Shown here: piece after piece, positions 16,046 through 24,237 of the stretch
Position numbering within the stretch: the first letter of the stretch is position 1
Layout: each line of letters starts with the position of its first letter
Assembly (NCBI RefSeq): GCF_030249855.1
Contig: NZ_JANURN010000001.1
Coordinates: forward strand, 248,001 to 312,000
Origin: Helicobacter_B zhangjianzhongii
GTDB taxonomy: Bacteria; Campylobacterota; Campylobacteria; Campylobacterales; Helicobacteraceae
Length of the DNA: 64,000 nucleotides
Direction of reading: 5' to 3'
Position numbers and translations under genes: made by a program
The notes under the pieces: model-generated
Told to the model about the DNA's origin: nothing
Seen by the model: the letters and a program-made list of their open reading frames with translations, nothing else
The model's database searches: none

Positions 16046-17995
16046 ATGAAAATCATTGGCGCGAGTGTGGTGTTTGTCTGCGATAGGGAGTTTTGCATTA
16101 TCCGTGATGGGGGCGTGGTGTATGAGGGGGAGAGGATTGTGGAGGTGGGGGGGTATGAAGAGCTAGTAGCAAAATACACAAAAAGCCCAAGCGATTCTAA
16201 GATTTTGGAGCTAGAATCCACTTTTTTAAACAATGCTGAAAAAATACAAAGCATAGCTTCTTTAGAAAAAGTGGATTCTAGTTGTGAAGCTATGGATTGC
16301 CACGCGGATTTTCAATCCGCTCGCAATGACAGAAAAAACGCCGCTAATAAAAAAGTGGATTCTAGGAACGCGCAAAATCCACACGAGCAAGCCGACTCCA
16401 CCTTTTTGTCATCGCGAGACTTCCGCAAGGAAGTCGTGGCGATCCATAAAGGCGCGAAAGCGGATTCTAAAGAAAAAATGGATTGCCACGCCACTGCTAC
16501 GCAGCGGCTCGCAATGACAGAAAACAACGCCATTAGTGAAAACGCAGTTTCTTTAGAAAACAAGCGAAGCGGTGCGAGCGTGAGCTCGCAGGTTTCTTTA
16601 GAAAAAGTGGATTCTAGGGAAAATGCCGAAAGTTTAAACACGCCGCAGAACGCAAAGGCTGAAAATGTGTTTGATAGCCACCTCGCAGGCGGCAGGATTT
16701 TTGATGAAAAAGCGGGGTTGTGTAGTGGCGAGCAAGGAGATAAGACTTGCGGTCTATCGACACAGCGAGCCACAAACTCCCCGCTTTTTCGCAAAAAGCC
16801 AACGCCAACATTAGAAACAGAGTTTTTTAGCGGTTGCGTCTTGCTCCCTGCCCTCATCAACGCCCACATTCATTTTGAGTTTAGTAGCAATTCTACAAGC
16901 TTTGTGTATGGGAGCTTTGAGGGCTGGCTAGCAAGTGTGATGAGTAAGCGCGATAGCGTGCTAGCTGATATGCCCACCGCCATAGAATCCACCATAGATG
17001 AGCAGCTAGACTCTGGTGTGGGGAGTGTGGGGGCGATCTCTAGCTATGGAGCAGATATGCAAGCATTAGCCAAAAGCGCGCTAAAGGTGGTGTATTTTAG
17101 CGAAGCCATTGGGGCAAATCCTGCTGCGCTTGATACCTTGCTAGCAGATGTGAAAGCACGATTCTATGAGGCTAAAAAGCTCTCTTCTAGGAGCTTTTTC
17201 CCGGCTCTTGCCCTGCACGCGCCCTATTCTGTGCATAGCGTGCTAGCAAAGCATATCATCGCCTTTGCTAAAGAGGCTTTTTCTAAGCAAGCTTTAGAAT
17301 CCACGCGCCCTACCCATACTATCAATAATCCTTGCAATAATCCTTGCGAGATGTCTTGCACGCTTAGTGCGCATTTTTTAGAATCTAATGCCGAGCGAGT
17401 TTGGCTAGAGTCCAAAGATCGCGCCACCGCGCCTAAGGGGTGGTTTTATGACTTTTATACACAAGTGTTAAAGATCCCTAGCCCAGTCCCCTACTACACA
17501 CCGCAGGAGTTTATGGAGCTTTTTTCATCTATGCGCACATCTTTTGTGCATTGCACCGCCTTGCACCCCCTAGAATCCACTTTTTTAGCGCAGCAGGGGC
17601 ACTCTCTCATCACCTGCCCGAGATCTAATCGCCTGCTTAGCGGCTCTATGCTTGATCTAAAAAAGCTGGATTCTAGCCTAGTGGAGAATCTTGGCATAGG
17701 CAGTGATGGCGCAAGCTCTAATGCCAATACCAATATGCTTGATGAATTGCGTGCGGGGCTTTTTGGTATGGATTATGATCTGCCGAGGCTTGCGCGTTTG
17801 CTGCTGCTTGCTGCCACAAGGGGCAATGCCAAAGCCCTAGGGCTTGCTAATGGCACGCTAGAGAGTGGAAAAAGCGCGGATATGGCGGTGTTTGAGATTA
17901 AGGGTATCAAGGATTCTACCCAGCCAGAAGTGCATTTTATCCTGCTAGCAGACAAGGTGCGTAGACTGCTTATCAATGGCGAGCAAGTGCGCTAA
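16046..17995 (+). CDS. mqnX: Aminofutalosine deaminase-type amidohydrolase with in-frame repeat insertion
   Basis: 649 residues from the second ATG (16046), which has AAGGA seven bases upstream; the ATG at 16040 touches that site. Relatives have about 400-420. It matches the epsilonproteobacterial amidohydrolase family that deaminates 6-amino-6-deoxyfutalosine in menaquinone synthesis (H. pylori HP0267 type). Metal-site motifs are NAHIHFEF, LHAPYS, FVHCTALHP and GIGSDGASSNAN. Residues about 49-257, between the small N-terminal beta domain and the barrel, are translated repeats. Two shorter odd stretches (QALESTRPTHTINNPCNNP and LHPLESTF) also carry 12-mer text. The barrel itself looks intact, so activity is plausible. 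Confidence 0.83.
   Translation: MKIIGASVVFVCDREFCIIRDGGVVYEGERIVEVGGYEELVAKYTKSPSDSKILELESTFLNNAEKIQSIASLEKVDSSCEAMDCHADFQSARNDRKNAANKKVDSRNAQNPHEQADSTFLSSRDFRKEVVAIHKGAKADSKEKMDCHATATQRLAMTENNAISENAVSLENKRSGASVSSQVSLEKVDSRENAESLNTPQNAKAENVFDSHLAGGRIFDEKAGLCSGEQGDKTCGLSTQRATNSPLFRKKPTPTLETEFFSGCVLLPALINAHIHFEFSSNSTSFVYGSFEGWLASVMSKRDSVLADMPTAIESTIDEQLDSGVGSVGAISSYGADMQALAKSALKVVYFSEAIGANPAALDTLLADVKARFYEAKKLSSRSFFPALALHAPYSVHSVLAKHIIAFAKEAFSKQALESTRPTHTINNPCNNPCEMSCTLSAHFLESNAERVWLESKDRATAPKGWFYDFYTQVLKIPSPVPYYTPQEFMELFSSMRTSFVHCTALHPLESTFLAQQGHSLITCPRSNRLLSGSMLDLKKLDSSLVENLGIGSDGASSNANTNMLDELRAGLFGMDYDLPRLARLLLLAATRGNAKALGLANGTLESGKSADMAVFEIKGIKDSTQPEVHFILLADKVRRLLINGEQVR
16190..16815. repeat. 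Repeat island inserted in frame in the aminofutalosine deaminase gene
   Basis: Contains hairpins at 16293-16331, 16407-16446 and 16479-16519, the TTTCTTTAGAAA module at 16548-16604, the module at 16656-16697, an AAGGAGATAAGACTTG hairpin at about 16705-16795, and 12-mers near 16213, 16270, 16353 and 16608. The order of modules differs from that in the other islands. Confidence 0.85.
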
Positions 17996-18045
17996 ATGCC
18001 AAACTTATGGGCTAATCACATAAGAAAATTATAAGTCTGTCAAAG

Positions 18046-18051
18046 TATAAT
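18046..18051 (+). promoter_or_regulatory. -10 box for the helicase-ilvE-SPFH run
   Basis: TATAAT 34 bases before the helicase start, in a short AT-rich gap. Confidence 0.6.
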
Positions 18052-18085
18052 TACGCCATTTTTGAGACTATAACAAAGATCCATA

Positions 18086-19438
18086 ATGCAGCAATCACAA
18101 GAACCACAAGAACAAAACTTTAGTGATTTGGGGCTTAAACGCTCCGTATTAAGAGGTATAGAGTTAGCGGGATTTAGCGTGCCAAGCCCGATCCAAGCAG
18201 AAGCGATCCCGGCGATTTTGCAAGGAGGCGATCTCATCGCCCAAGCCCAAACAGGCACGGGCAAAACTGCCGCCTTTGTCCTACCTATCTTGCACAATCT
18301 CCGCAACAATGGCGAAGTAGAAGCCCTTGTCATCACGCCTACAAGAGAGCTTGCTATGCAAATTAGCGATGAGGCATTCAAGCTTGGTAAATTCTGCCGC
18401 ACGCGCACGATTTGTGTCTATGGTGGGCAAAATATCAAGCACCAAATTAGCTTTTTAGACAAAAATCCGCAGATGATGATCGCTACTCCGGGCAGACTAC
18501 TAGATCATTTGAAAAACAACCGCCTGCGCAATTTCGCGCCGCGCATTGTCGTGCTTGATGAGAGCGATGAAATGCTTGATATGGGATTTTTGGACGATAT
18601 TGAAGAGATCTTTAGCTATCTGCCAAGCGAGATTCAAGTGCTGCTGTTTTCAGCGACTATGCCAAAGCCTATCCAAGAGCTTGCGGATAAAATCTTACTA
18701 AACCCCACCAAAATCAAAATCACCCCCACAGAAGTGGCAAACACCGATATTACGCAACGCTACTATGTCATCAATGATAATGAGCGCAATGAAGCCATTA
18801 TCCGCCTGCTTGATACCCAAACCCCCACGCGCTCTATCATCTTTACTCGCACCAAAAAAGAAGCCGACACGCTAAACACTTTCCTTAACGCGCAGGGCTA
18901 TGCATCTGTGGCATTGCACGGGGATTTAGACCAGCGCACAAGACGCGCGGCGATCACGGAGTTTAAGAATAAAAGCGTGCAGATCCTAGTCGCTACTGAT
19001 GTGGCAAGTCGCGGGCTTGATATTAGCGATGTGAGCCATGTATTTAACTACCATATCCCGCTCAATCCAGAAAGCTATATCCACCGCATAGGGCGCACAG
19101 GACGCGCGGGGAAAAAGGGCGTGGCGATCACGCTTGTAAGCCCACTAGAGTATAAAGAGCTGCAAAGAATCCAAGAAGATGTCGGCAGCAAGCTAGAGCT
19201 ATTTGAGCTGCCTGTAAATATTGCTAAAAAGCTTGATGACTTGCTAGCGACTAAGATTTCACAAGAAGCCATAGATACTTATAATCAGCTAAGTAGCCAA
19301 GCCGAGCCAGCCCAGCTGTGTTTAAAACTTTTGACACATTACTTAGAGCATAAGCGCACAAGTTTGCCGATGATGGAATCACCCGCGCGAGTGTATCGCA
19401 CGACTAAATCCCATAACAAATCAAGGAAATCACGATGA
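18086..19438 (+). CDS. DEAD-box RNA helicase
   Basis: 450 residues. Motifs in order: the Q motif (GFSVPSPIQAEAIP), Walker A AQTGTGKT, PTRELA, TPGRLLDH, motif II, SAT, and HRIGRTGRAG in the second RecA domain. Motif II reads DESD in place of DEAD; the two acidic catalytic residues are kept, so ATPase activity should be retained. The tail is short and basic (KSHNKSRKSR). It resembles the single helicase (RhpA) of H. pylori, which unwinds RNA and assists degradation. Its stop overlaps the ilvE start. Confidence 0.92.
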   Translation: MQQSQEPQEQNFSDLGLKRSVLRGIELAGFSVPSPIQAEAIPAILQGGDLIAQAQTGTGKTAAFVLPILHNLRNNGEVEALVITPTRELAMQISDEAFKLGKFCRTRTICVYGGQNIKHQISFLDKNPQMMIATPGRLLDHLKNNRLRNFAPRIVVLDESDEMLDMGFLDDIEEIFSYLPSEIQVLLFSATMPKPIQELADKILLNPTKIKITPTEVANTDITQRYYVINDNERNEAIIRLLDTQTPTRSIIFTRTKKEADTLNTFLNAQGYASVALHGDLDQRTRRAAITEFKNKSVQILVATDVASRGLDISDVSHVFNYHIPLNPESYIHRIGRTGRAGKKGVAITLVSPLEYKELQRIQEDVGSKLELFELPVNIAKKLDDLLATKISQEAIDTYNQLSSQAEPAQLCLKLLTHYLEHKRTSLPMMESPARVYRTTKSHNKSRKSR

Positions 19439-20367
19439 AAGAATCAAGCTATATTTGGAAAAATGGCGAGCTTATCGCGTGGAAAGATGCCACCACGCAT
19501 GTCTTAAGCCATACACTGCATTATGGCAACGCTGCCTTTGAAGGCACAAGGGCGTATATGACGCCTAAGGGCTTGGCGATTTTCCGCCTAAGAGAGCATT
19601 GCGCTAGGCTGCTACGATCGTGCAAGATTTTGCGCCTACATTGCCCTTATACACTAGAGGAGCTAGAAGCTGCACATATCGCGCTGCTTAAAGCAAATCG
19701 CGCGGACTTTTCTGGCAATGTTTATATCCGCCCGCTTGTGTATTTGGGCTATGGCGTTATGGGCGTGGCGCATATCAACGCCCCTGTGGAGACAATTATC
19801 GCGGCGTGGGAGTGGGGCGCGTATCTTGGCGAAGATGGCATAAATAATGGCATAAAGGTCAAAACCAGCTCCTTTGCGCGTAATCCTATCCGCTCTACTA
19901 TGGGCAAAGCAAAGGCTGCTGCAAACTATCTCAACTCCCAAATGGCAAAATACGAAGCTTTGGCGTGCGGCTGTGATGAGGCATTGCTGCTTGATGAGCA
20001 GGGCTTTGTAGCAGAGGGAAGCGGGGAGTGTATATTTATCGTGCGAGATGGCAAGCTTATCACCCCACCGCACGACTATACACTAGAATCTATCACACAG
20101 GCTACGACTATCGAGCTTGCTAAAGACTTGGGGCTAGAGGTGCTAGAGCGGCATATCACGCGCGATGAGCTTTATGTAGCTGATGAGGCGTTTTTCACCG
20201 GGACGGCTGCGGAGATCACGCCCATTAGAGAGGTGGATTTTTATCCAATCGGCTCTGGTGGAGCTGGGCAGATCACCAAAGCCCTGCAAGCAGAATTTCA
20301 CGCGCTAGTCAATGCGCAAAAAGACCAGAATCCAAAATATGCTAGCTATCTAACTTTCATTGATTAA
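19435..20367 (+). CDS. ilvE: Branched-chain amino acid aminotransferase
   Basis: 310 residues, the usual length. It transfers the amino group to the keto acids of valine, leucine and isoleucine, using PLP. Motifs: HYGNAAFEGTRAY, the PLP-lysine region MGKAKAAANYLNSQ, EGSGECIF, and FFTGTAAEITPI. ATGA overlap with the helicase gene and 9 bases before the SPFH gene suggest one transcript. Confidence 0.95.
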   Translation: MKESSYIWKNGELIAWKDATTHVLSHTLHYGNAAFEGTRAYMTPKGLAIFRLREHCARLLRSCKILRLHCPYTLEELEAAHIALLKANRADFSGNVYIRPLVYLGYGVMGVAHINAPVETIIAAWEWGAYLGEDGINNGIKVKTSSFARNPIRSTMGKAKAAANYLNSQMAKYEALACGCDEALLLDEQGFVAEGSGECIFIVRDGKLITPPHDYTLESITQATTIELAKDLGLEVLERHITRDELYVADEAFFTGTAAEITPIREVDFYPIGSGGAGQITKALQAEFHALVNAQKDQNPKYASYLTFID

Positions 20368-20376
20368 GGACACACT

Positions 20377-21489
20377 ATGCCAATAGATCTAAACGAGCAT
20401 TTACGCAAGAAAAATCAAACCCCACCTAGAGATAATAACGATGATAAAGACACGCGCGATAATCGCCGTGGCACAGGAAGTAAGCGAGATGATAGCAGAA
20501 ATAGGGGTGAAGGCAATACGCCACGCGATTTTCAGGGCTTTAATATCCCGCCAAATTTGGCTAGCAGCAAGATGGTTACGATTGTGATCGTTATCGTGGT
20601 GCTAGGGATTCTCTTTTTTATGGCGCGTCCATTTGTGATTGTCAATTCTGGGGAGACAGGGATTAAGGCTACTACGGGTCGCTATGATCCAAAGCCCCTT
20701 GAAGCTGGAATCCACTTTTTTATCCCCTTTGTGCAAAGTGTGATTATTGAAGATACAAAGGTGCGCGAGGTGAATTTCTCAAGGGCTGATGATATTTTGG
20801 TAGGGAAAAATCGCGGGATCTTTCGCAACAACGCCATTGACACAATGGATAGAGATGGCTTGCAAGTGCTTGTGGAGCTAACGGTCAAATATGTCCTAGA
20901 TAGCACCAAAGCCCCAAAGACGATTGAGAAATGGGGGCTTTCGTGGCAGGAGAAAATCGTCTATCCTGCGATCCGTGATGTGGCATTAAGCGTGATTGGA
21001 AACTACCCTGCCCAAGAGCTGCCCGGCAAGCGCGGAGAGATCGCCCAGCTTATCAGCAGTGGGATTAAGGACAAAATCGAGCAGTATGAAGACCGCCCGG
21101 TTAATCTCGTCTCTGTGGAGCTGCGTGAAATCGTGCTGCCACCTAAGGTAAGAGAGCAGATAGAAGAGGTGCAAAACGCACGCCAAAAAGCCCAAAGACG
21201 CCAGCAAGAAGAAGAGGGCGAGGCTAGGGCAAATCGCATTAAAGCCCAAGGTGTGGCAGATGCCAAGCTCATTGAAGCAAAGGCGGTGGCAGAATCTAAT
21301 CGCCTTGTAGGACAAAGCCTAAATAATCAGCTAATCCAGCTGCGCCAGATCGAGACACAGGGCAAGTTTAATGAAGCCTTGAAAGAAAACAAAGATACGC
21401 AGATTTTCTTGCTACCCGGTGGGGCTGTGCCAAATATTTGGGTCGATAGCAAAAATCCTAAGCAAAACGCCGCAGTATCTGACAAGTAA
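20377..21489 (+). CDS. SPFH-domain membrane protein (HflK/prohibitin-like)
   Basis: 370 residues. A charged, Asn/Arg/Asp-rich cytoplasmic tail of about 60 residues, one membrane segment (residues about 68-86), then the SPFH domain and a long coiled coil rich in Gln, Arg and Glu (QNARQKAQRRQQEEEGEAR), ending with a Gly-Gly-Ala-Val-Pro motif. HflK-type proteins form large ring scaffolds that surround FtsH and control its access to membrane substrates. No HflC partner is adjacent, so a single-gene, prohibitin-like arrangement is likely. Confidence 0.82.
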   Translation: MPIDLNEHLRKKNQTPPRDNNDDKDTRDNRRGTGSKRDDSRNRGEGNTPRDFQGFNIPPNLASSKMVTIVIVIVVLGILFFMARPFVIVNSGETGIKATTGRYDPKPLEAGIHFFIPFVQSVIIEDTKVREVNFSRADDILVGKNRGIFRNNAIDTMDRDGLQVLVELTVKYVLDSTKAPKTIEKWGLSWQEKIVYPAIRDVALSVIGNYPAQELPGKRGEIAQLISSGIKDKIEQYEDRPVNLVSVELREIVLPPKVREQIEEVQNARQKAQRRQQEEEGEARANRIKAQGVADAKLIEAKAVAESNRLVGQSLNNQLIQLRQIETQGKFNEALKENKDTQIFLLPGGAVPNIWVDSKNPKQNAAVSDK

Positions 21490-21552
21490 GGCAGTGGCAA
21501 TCGCCCAAGGGTGGCAAGGACTTAAAGGCAGGATAAAGGGGTAGATCTATCT

Positions 21553-22329
21553 ATGGTAGTAGATGAGATAGTAGCTAGGCTTGATTGGGGCAAATCTCCG
21601 CTAATGCCCGCTATCGTGCAGGACTCTAGCAGCAAAGAAGTGCTAATGCTAGCCTTTATGGATAAGCAGGCTCTAACACTCACACTAGAGAGTGGTTATA
21701 TGCACTACTTTTCTCGCTCGAAAAATCGCATTTGGAAAAAGGGCGAGCGCAGCGGACATACGCAAAAGGTAGAATCCATCGCGCTAGATTGCGATAATGA
21801 TGCCTTGCTTTTTATCATCACACAAGTGGGGGCGGCGTGCCACACAGGGCATAAAAGCTGCTTTTTTACTACGCTAGATTCTAGCTCCACAATCTTAGAA
21901 CCCCAAACTTCCCCAGAATCCACCTTTTTAACCACTTTAAAATCTAGCCCCCTAGAACCCACTTTTGCGCCCTCTTCGCCTAATGATCCCTCCCAAGTCT
22001 ATGGCATTCAAGCCTATGACATTATGGATACGCTTTATCACGCGCTTTTAGAGCGCAAGGGCGCACCAGAATCTAGCTCTTACACTGCTAGTTTGTATGC
22101 AAAAGGTGTCAATGGCTTTGGCAAAAAGATCATTGAAGAAGCAGGAGAAGTCGTGCTAGCGTTAAAAGATAAAGATTCTGCGCAGATTGTCTATGAATGT
22201 GCGGATTTACTCTACCATATCCTTGTGGGGCTAGCCTACTATAATATCCACCCAGAGCAAGTGCTAGCCGAGCTGCAAAGGCGTTTTGGGCTTAGTGGGC
22301 TAGAGGAGAAAGCCCAGCGCAAAGCCTAA
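21553..22329 (+). CDS. hisIE: Bifunctional phosphoribosyl-AMP cyclohydrolase / phosphoribosyl-ATP pyrophosphatase
   Basis: 258 residues. The N-terminal HisI domain shows MHYFSRSKNRIWKKGE, DCDNDALLF and ACHTGHKSCFF; the C-terminal HisE domain shows KKIIEEAGEVV and YECADLLYH. It carries out steps 2 and 3 of histidine synthesis. The linker (residues about 110-150: LDSSSTILEPQTSPESTF...LEPTFAP) consists of decayed 12-mer translations, making the protein some 30-40 residues longer than usual. The best purine-rich site, AAAGGGG, is farther from the ATG than ideal. Confidence 0.93.
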   Translation: MVVDEIVARLDWGKSPLMPAIVQDSSSKEVLMLAFMDKQALTLTLESGYMHYFSRSKNRIWKKGERSGHTQKVESIALDCDNDALLFIITQVGAACHTGHKSCFFTTLDSSSTILEPQTSPESTFLTTLKSSPLEPTFAPSSPNDPSQVYGIQAYDIMDTLYHALLERKGAPESSSYTASLYAKGVNGFGKKIIEEAGEVVLALKDKDSAQIVYECADLLYHILVGLAYYNIHPEQVLAELQRRFGLSGLEEKAQRKA

Positions 22330-22353
22330 TACACATCGCCTATTTTCATCGCA

Positions 22354-24237
22354 CTAGGCTTGATTGTTAAGCTTATCTTTGGTGTCTTGTAGGATTTGTG
22401 TGTATTCTTGCAGGGTATTTTTATATGGGGCGATATGCATAGCAGCATTCTTGGCATTGTCCATATATGCTTGACTTAAGCCCCATAAGGTCTTTTTATA
22501 CAAAGCATTGTGGAGAGAGAGCTTGTCTTGAAATGTGAGAAAATGCAGAGCATTATTCAAGCTATCGCGGATATTTTCTAGCGTGGGAGTGAAAAGCGCG
22601 AAGTCTTTTGGGGATTGCTTGTGCTTTTGCAAAGCGTAGTTGATTGTGTTATCTAGGGTGTTTAGCGTTAGCATTATGGCATTTGGGTAGTTTAGGGTAA
22701 GGAGTGTTTTTAGCGTATCAAGCTCGCTTTGGAGAGTGCATAGAGCTTTGGCATTTTGTGCTTGGAGTGATGAGGTAATAGTGTGGCACAAAGCCAGCCA
22801 AGAGTCTTTAAGCTTTGGGCATTGATTAAGCCCAAGCGTGCTACTTTGCGTGCAAAAAGTCTTCATCTCATTGTCTAAAAACTCGCCCACATTCTTCCCA
22901 AACGCGCTTATTTGCAAGCCTAGTGTGCGGCAATCTAGCAAGAAGCGATTTTCTTCACTATGGAGCTTGCTTATAATCGTGTCTTTGGGGATTATGGTGG
23001 CTTGGAAAGTTTGAGACTGCGTATTTTGCATACCTAGGATATTTTTGCTTGTGATAGATAGGGTGAAATCTTTGGATTCTAGCTGGGAAAAGATGTATTG
23101 CGCAAGGCTTTCTAGTGTGCTGTCATAGCGCGTGAAAAAGGCGTTAAACTGCTTCTCTAAGCCACTTTGCAGGGCATTAAATCGTAGCGTGCTATCAAGT
23201 CGCTCTAGCATTTGTAGATACGCGCTAGTGGATTCTAGGGCTTGGTGTATCTCTGCTAGACTTTGGGTAAGGACTTCTTGCAAAGAGCGGATAAGCTTGC
23301 TAGATTGCAGCTCTTTGGCATTGCTAGCTAGCGCGGTGATAAACTCTAGCACAGCAGAGAAATTTGCTTGGCTATATAGAGTGCTAGATTCTAGTGGTGT
23401 TTGTGTCTGCTCTGCCATTTGCATAGCCTTTAGGGCATTTTTGGCAGAGATAGCAATAATCTCGCTAAAACACCCGCTAAAGGCGGATTTGGCGTATTCT
23501 AGGCTTGTTTGGACTTCATCATCATTGGCTAGGCGATCTTTTTGGTTTAGCACACAAAGGGATTTAGAGAGATAACGCTTGATGTGGGATTCTATAATGT
23601 CTTTTTCACTTTGCTTGCCGACATTATCGATCAAAGAGAGCCAGATGATCCCATCGACACGCGATAAGATCGCATTAGTCGTGTCAGTGTCTATGGCATT
23701 TTGCGAGTTGAAGCCGGGGGTATCAAGCAGGCTTATGGAGCGAAGCAGGGGGTTTGGGGCGTAGAGGACAAACTCGCGGATCTGGAGATTTTCTAGCTCA
23801 TCTAGTGTGTGGAGAAACTCTAGCGGCTTTGTGGCAGATCTGCCATCATTGTAGATAGCCTCTAGGCTGTATGTGCCGCCATAGCAAATCGTGCAGACTT
23901 TTGAGGTTATAGGCGTGATCCCACTAGGCAGGATCGCACGCCCTATAATGGCATTAAGAAAAGTGCTCTTCCCGCTAGAAAACTGCCCTACAACAGCTAT
24001 GGATATAGGCTCATCAAGGCTTTTTTCAAGGGTGTTTAATGTGCTACTGCGCTCTTTGGTGAGTGTGTCTGTGCGACTTAGGGCATAGCGTGTGAGCTGG
24101 ATAGCTTGGCTTAGAGGATTGGCACTAGCAGTGAGCAAGCACTCTTGGATAAAGGATTCTAGTAGTGTGGGAGAATCTAGGGCTATATGCGCTTGTGTGG
24201 GTTGCATTGCTTGGGGGGTGGTGTTTGTAGAGATCAT
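22354..24237 (-). CDS. Dynamin-like GTPase, second of a pair
   Basis: 627 residues. The GTPase domain has GQFSSGKSTFLNA, DTPGFNSQ and NQKDRL; the rest is long and helical. It starts inside the last codons of the larger partner gene (ATGA overlap). Campylobacter jejuni has a comparable adjacent pair whose products assemble together and tether membranes; the arrangement here suggests the same hetero-oligomer. It is convergent with hisIE, with 24 bases between the stops. Confidence 0.85.
   Translation of the reverse strand: MISTNTTPQAMQPTQAHIALDSPTLLESFIQECLLTASANPLSQAIQLTRYALSRTDTLTKERSSTLNTLEKSLDEPISIAVVGQFSSGKSTFLNAIIGRAILPSGITPITSKVCTICYGGTYSLEAIYNDGRSATKPLEFLHTLDELENLQIREFVLYAPNPLLRSISLLDTPGFNSQNAIDTDTTNAILSRVDGIIWLSLIDNVGKQSEKDIIESHIKRYLSKSLCVLNQKDRLANDDEVQTSLEYAKSAFSGCFSEIIAISAKNALKAMQMAEQTQTPLESSTLYSQANFSAVLEFITALASNAKELQSSKLIRSLQEVLTQSLAEIHQALESTSAYLQMLERLDSTLRFNALQSGLEKQFNAFFTRYDSTLESLAQYIFSQLESKDFTLSITSKNILGMQNTQSQTFQATIIPKDTIISKLHSEENRFLLDCRTLGLQISAFGKNVGEFLDNEMKTFCTQSSTLGLNQCPKLKDSWLALCHTITSSLQAQNAKALCTLQSELDTLKTLLTLNYPNAIMLTLNTLDNTINYALQKHKQSPKDFALFTPTLENIRDSLNNALHFLTFQDKLSLHNALYKKTLWGLSQAYMDNAKNAAMHIAPYKNTLQEYTQILQDTKDKLNNQA

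Noticed and set aside
16147..16153. G7 run in the aminofutalosine deaminase gene and a similar G7 in nhaA (26772-26778)
   Set aside because: Seven G is short for clear phase variation, and neither gene is a typical surface-variation target.
16312..16869. 185-codon frame opposite the aminofutalosine deaminase insert
   Set aside because: Antisense reading of the repeat island.
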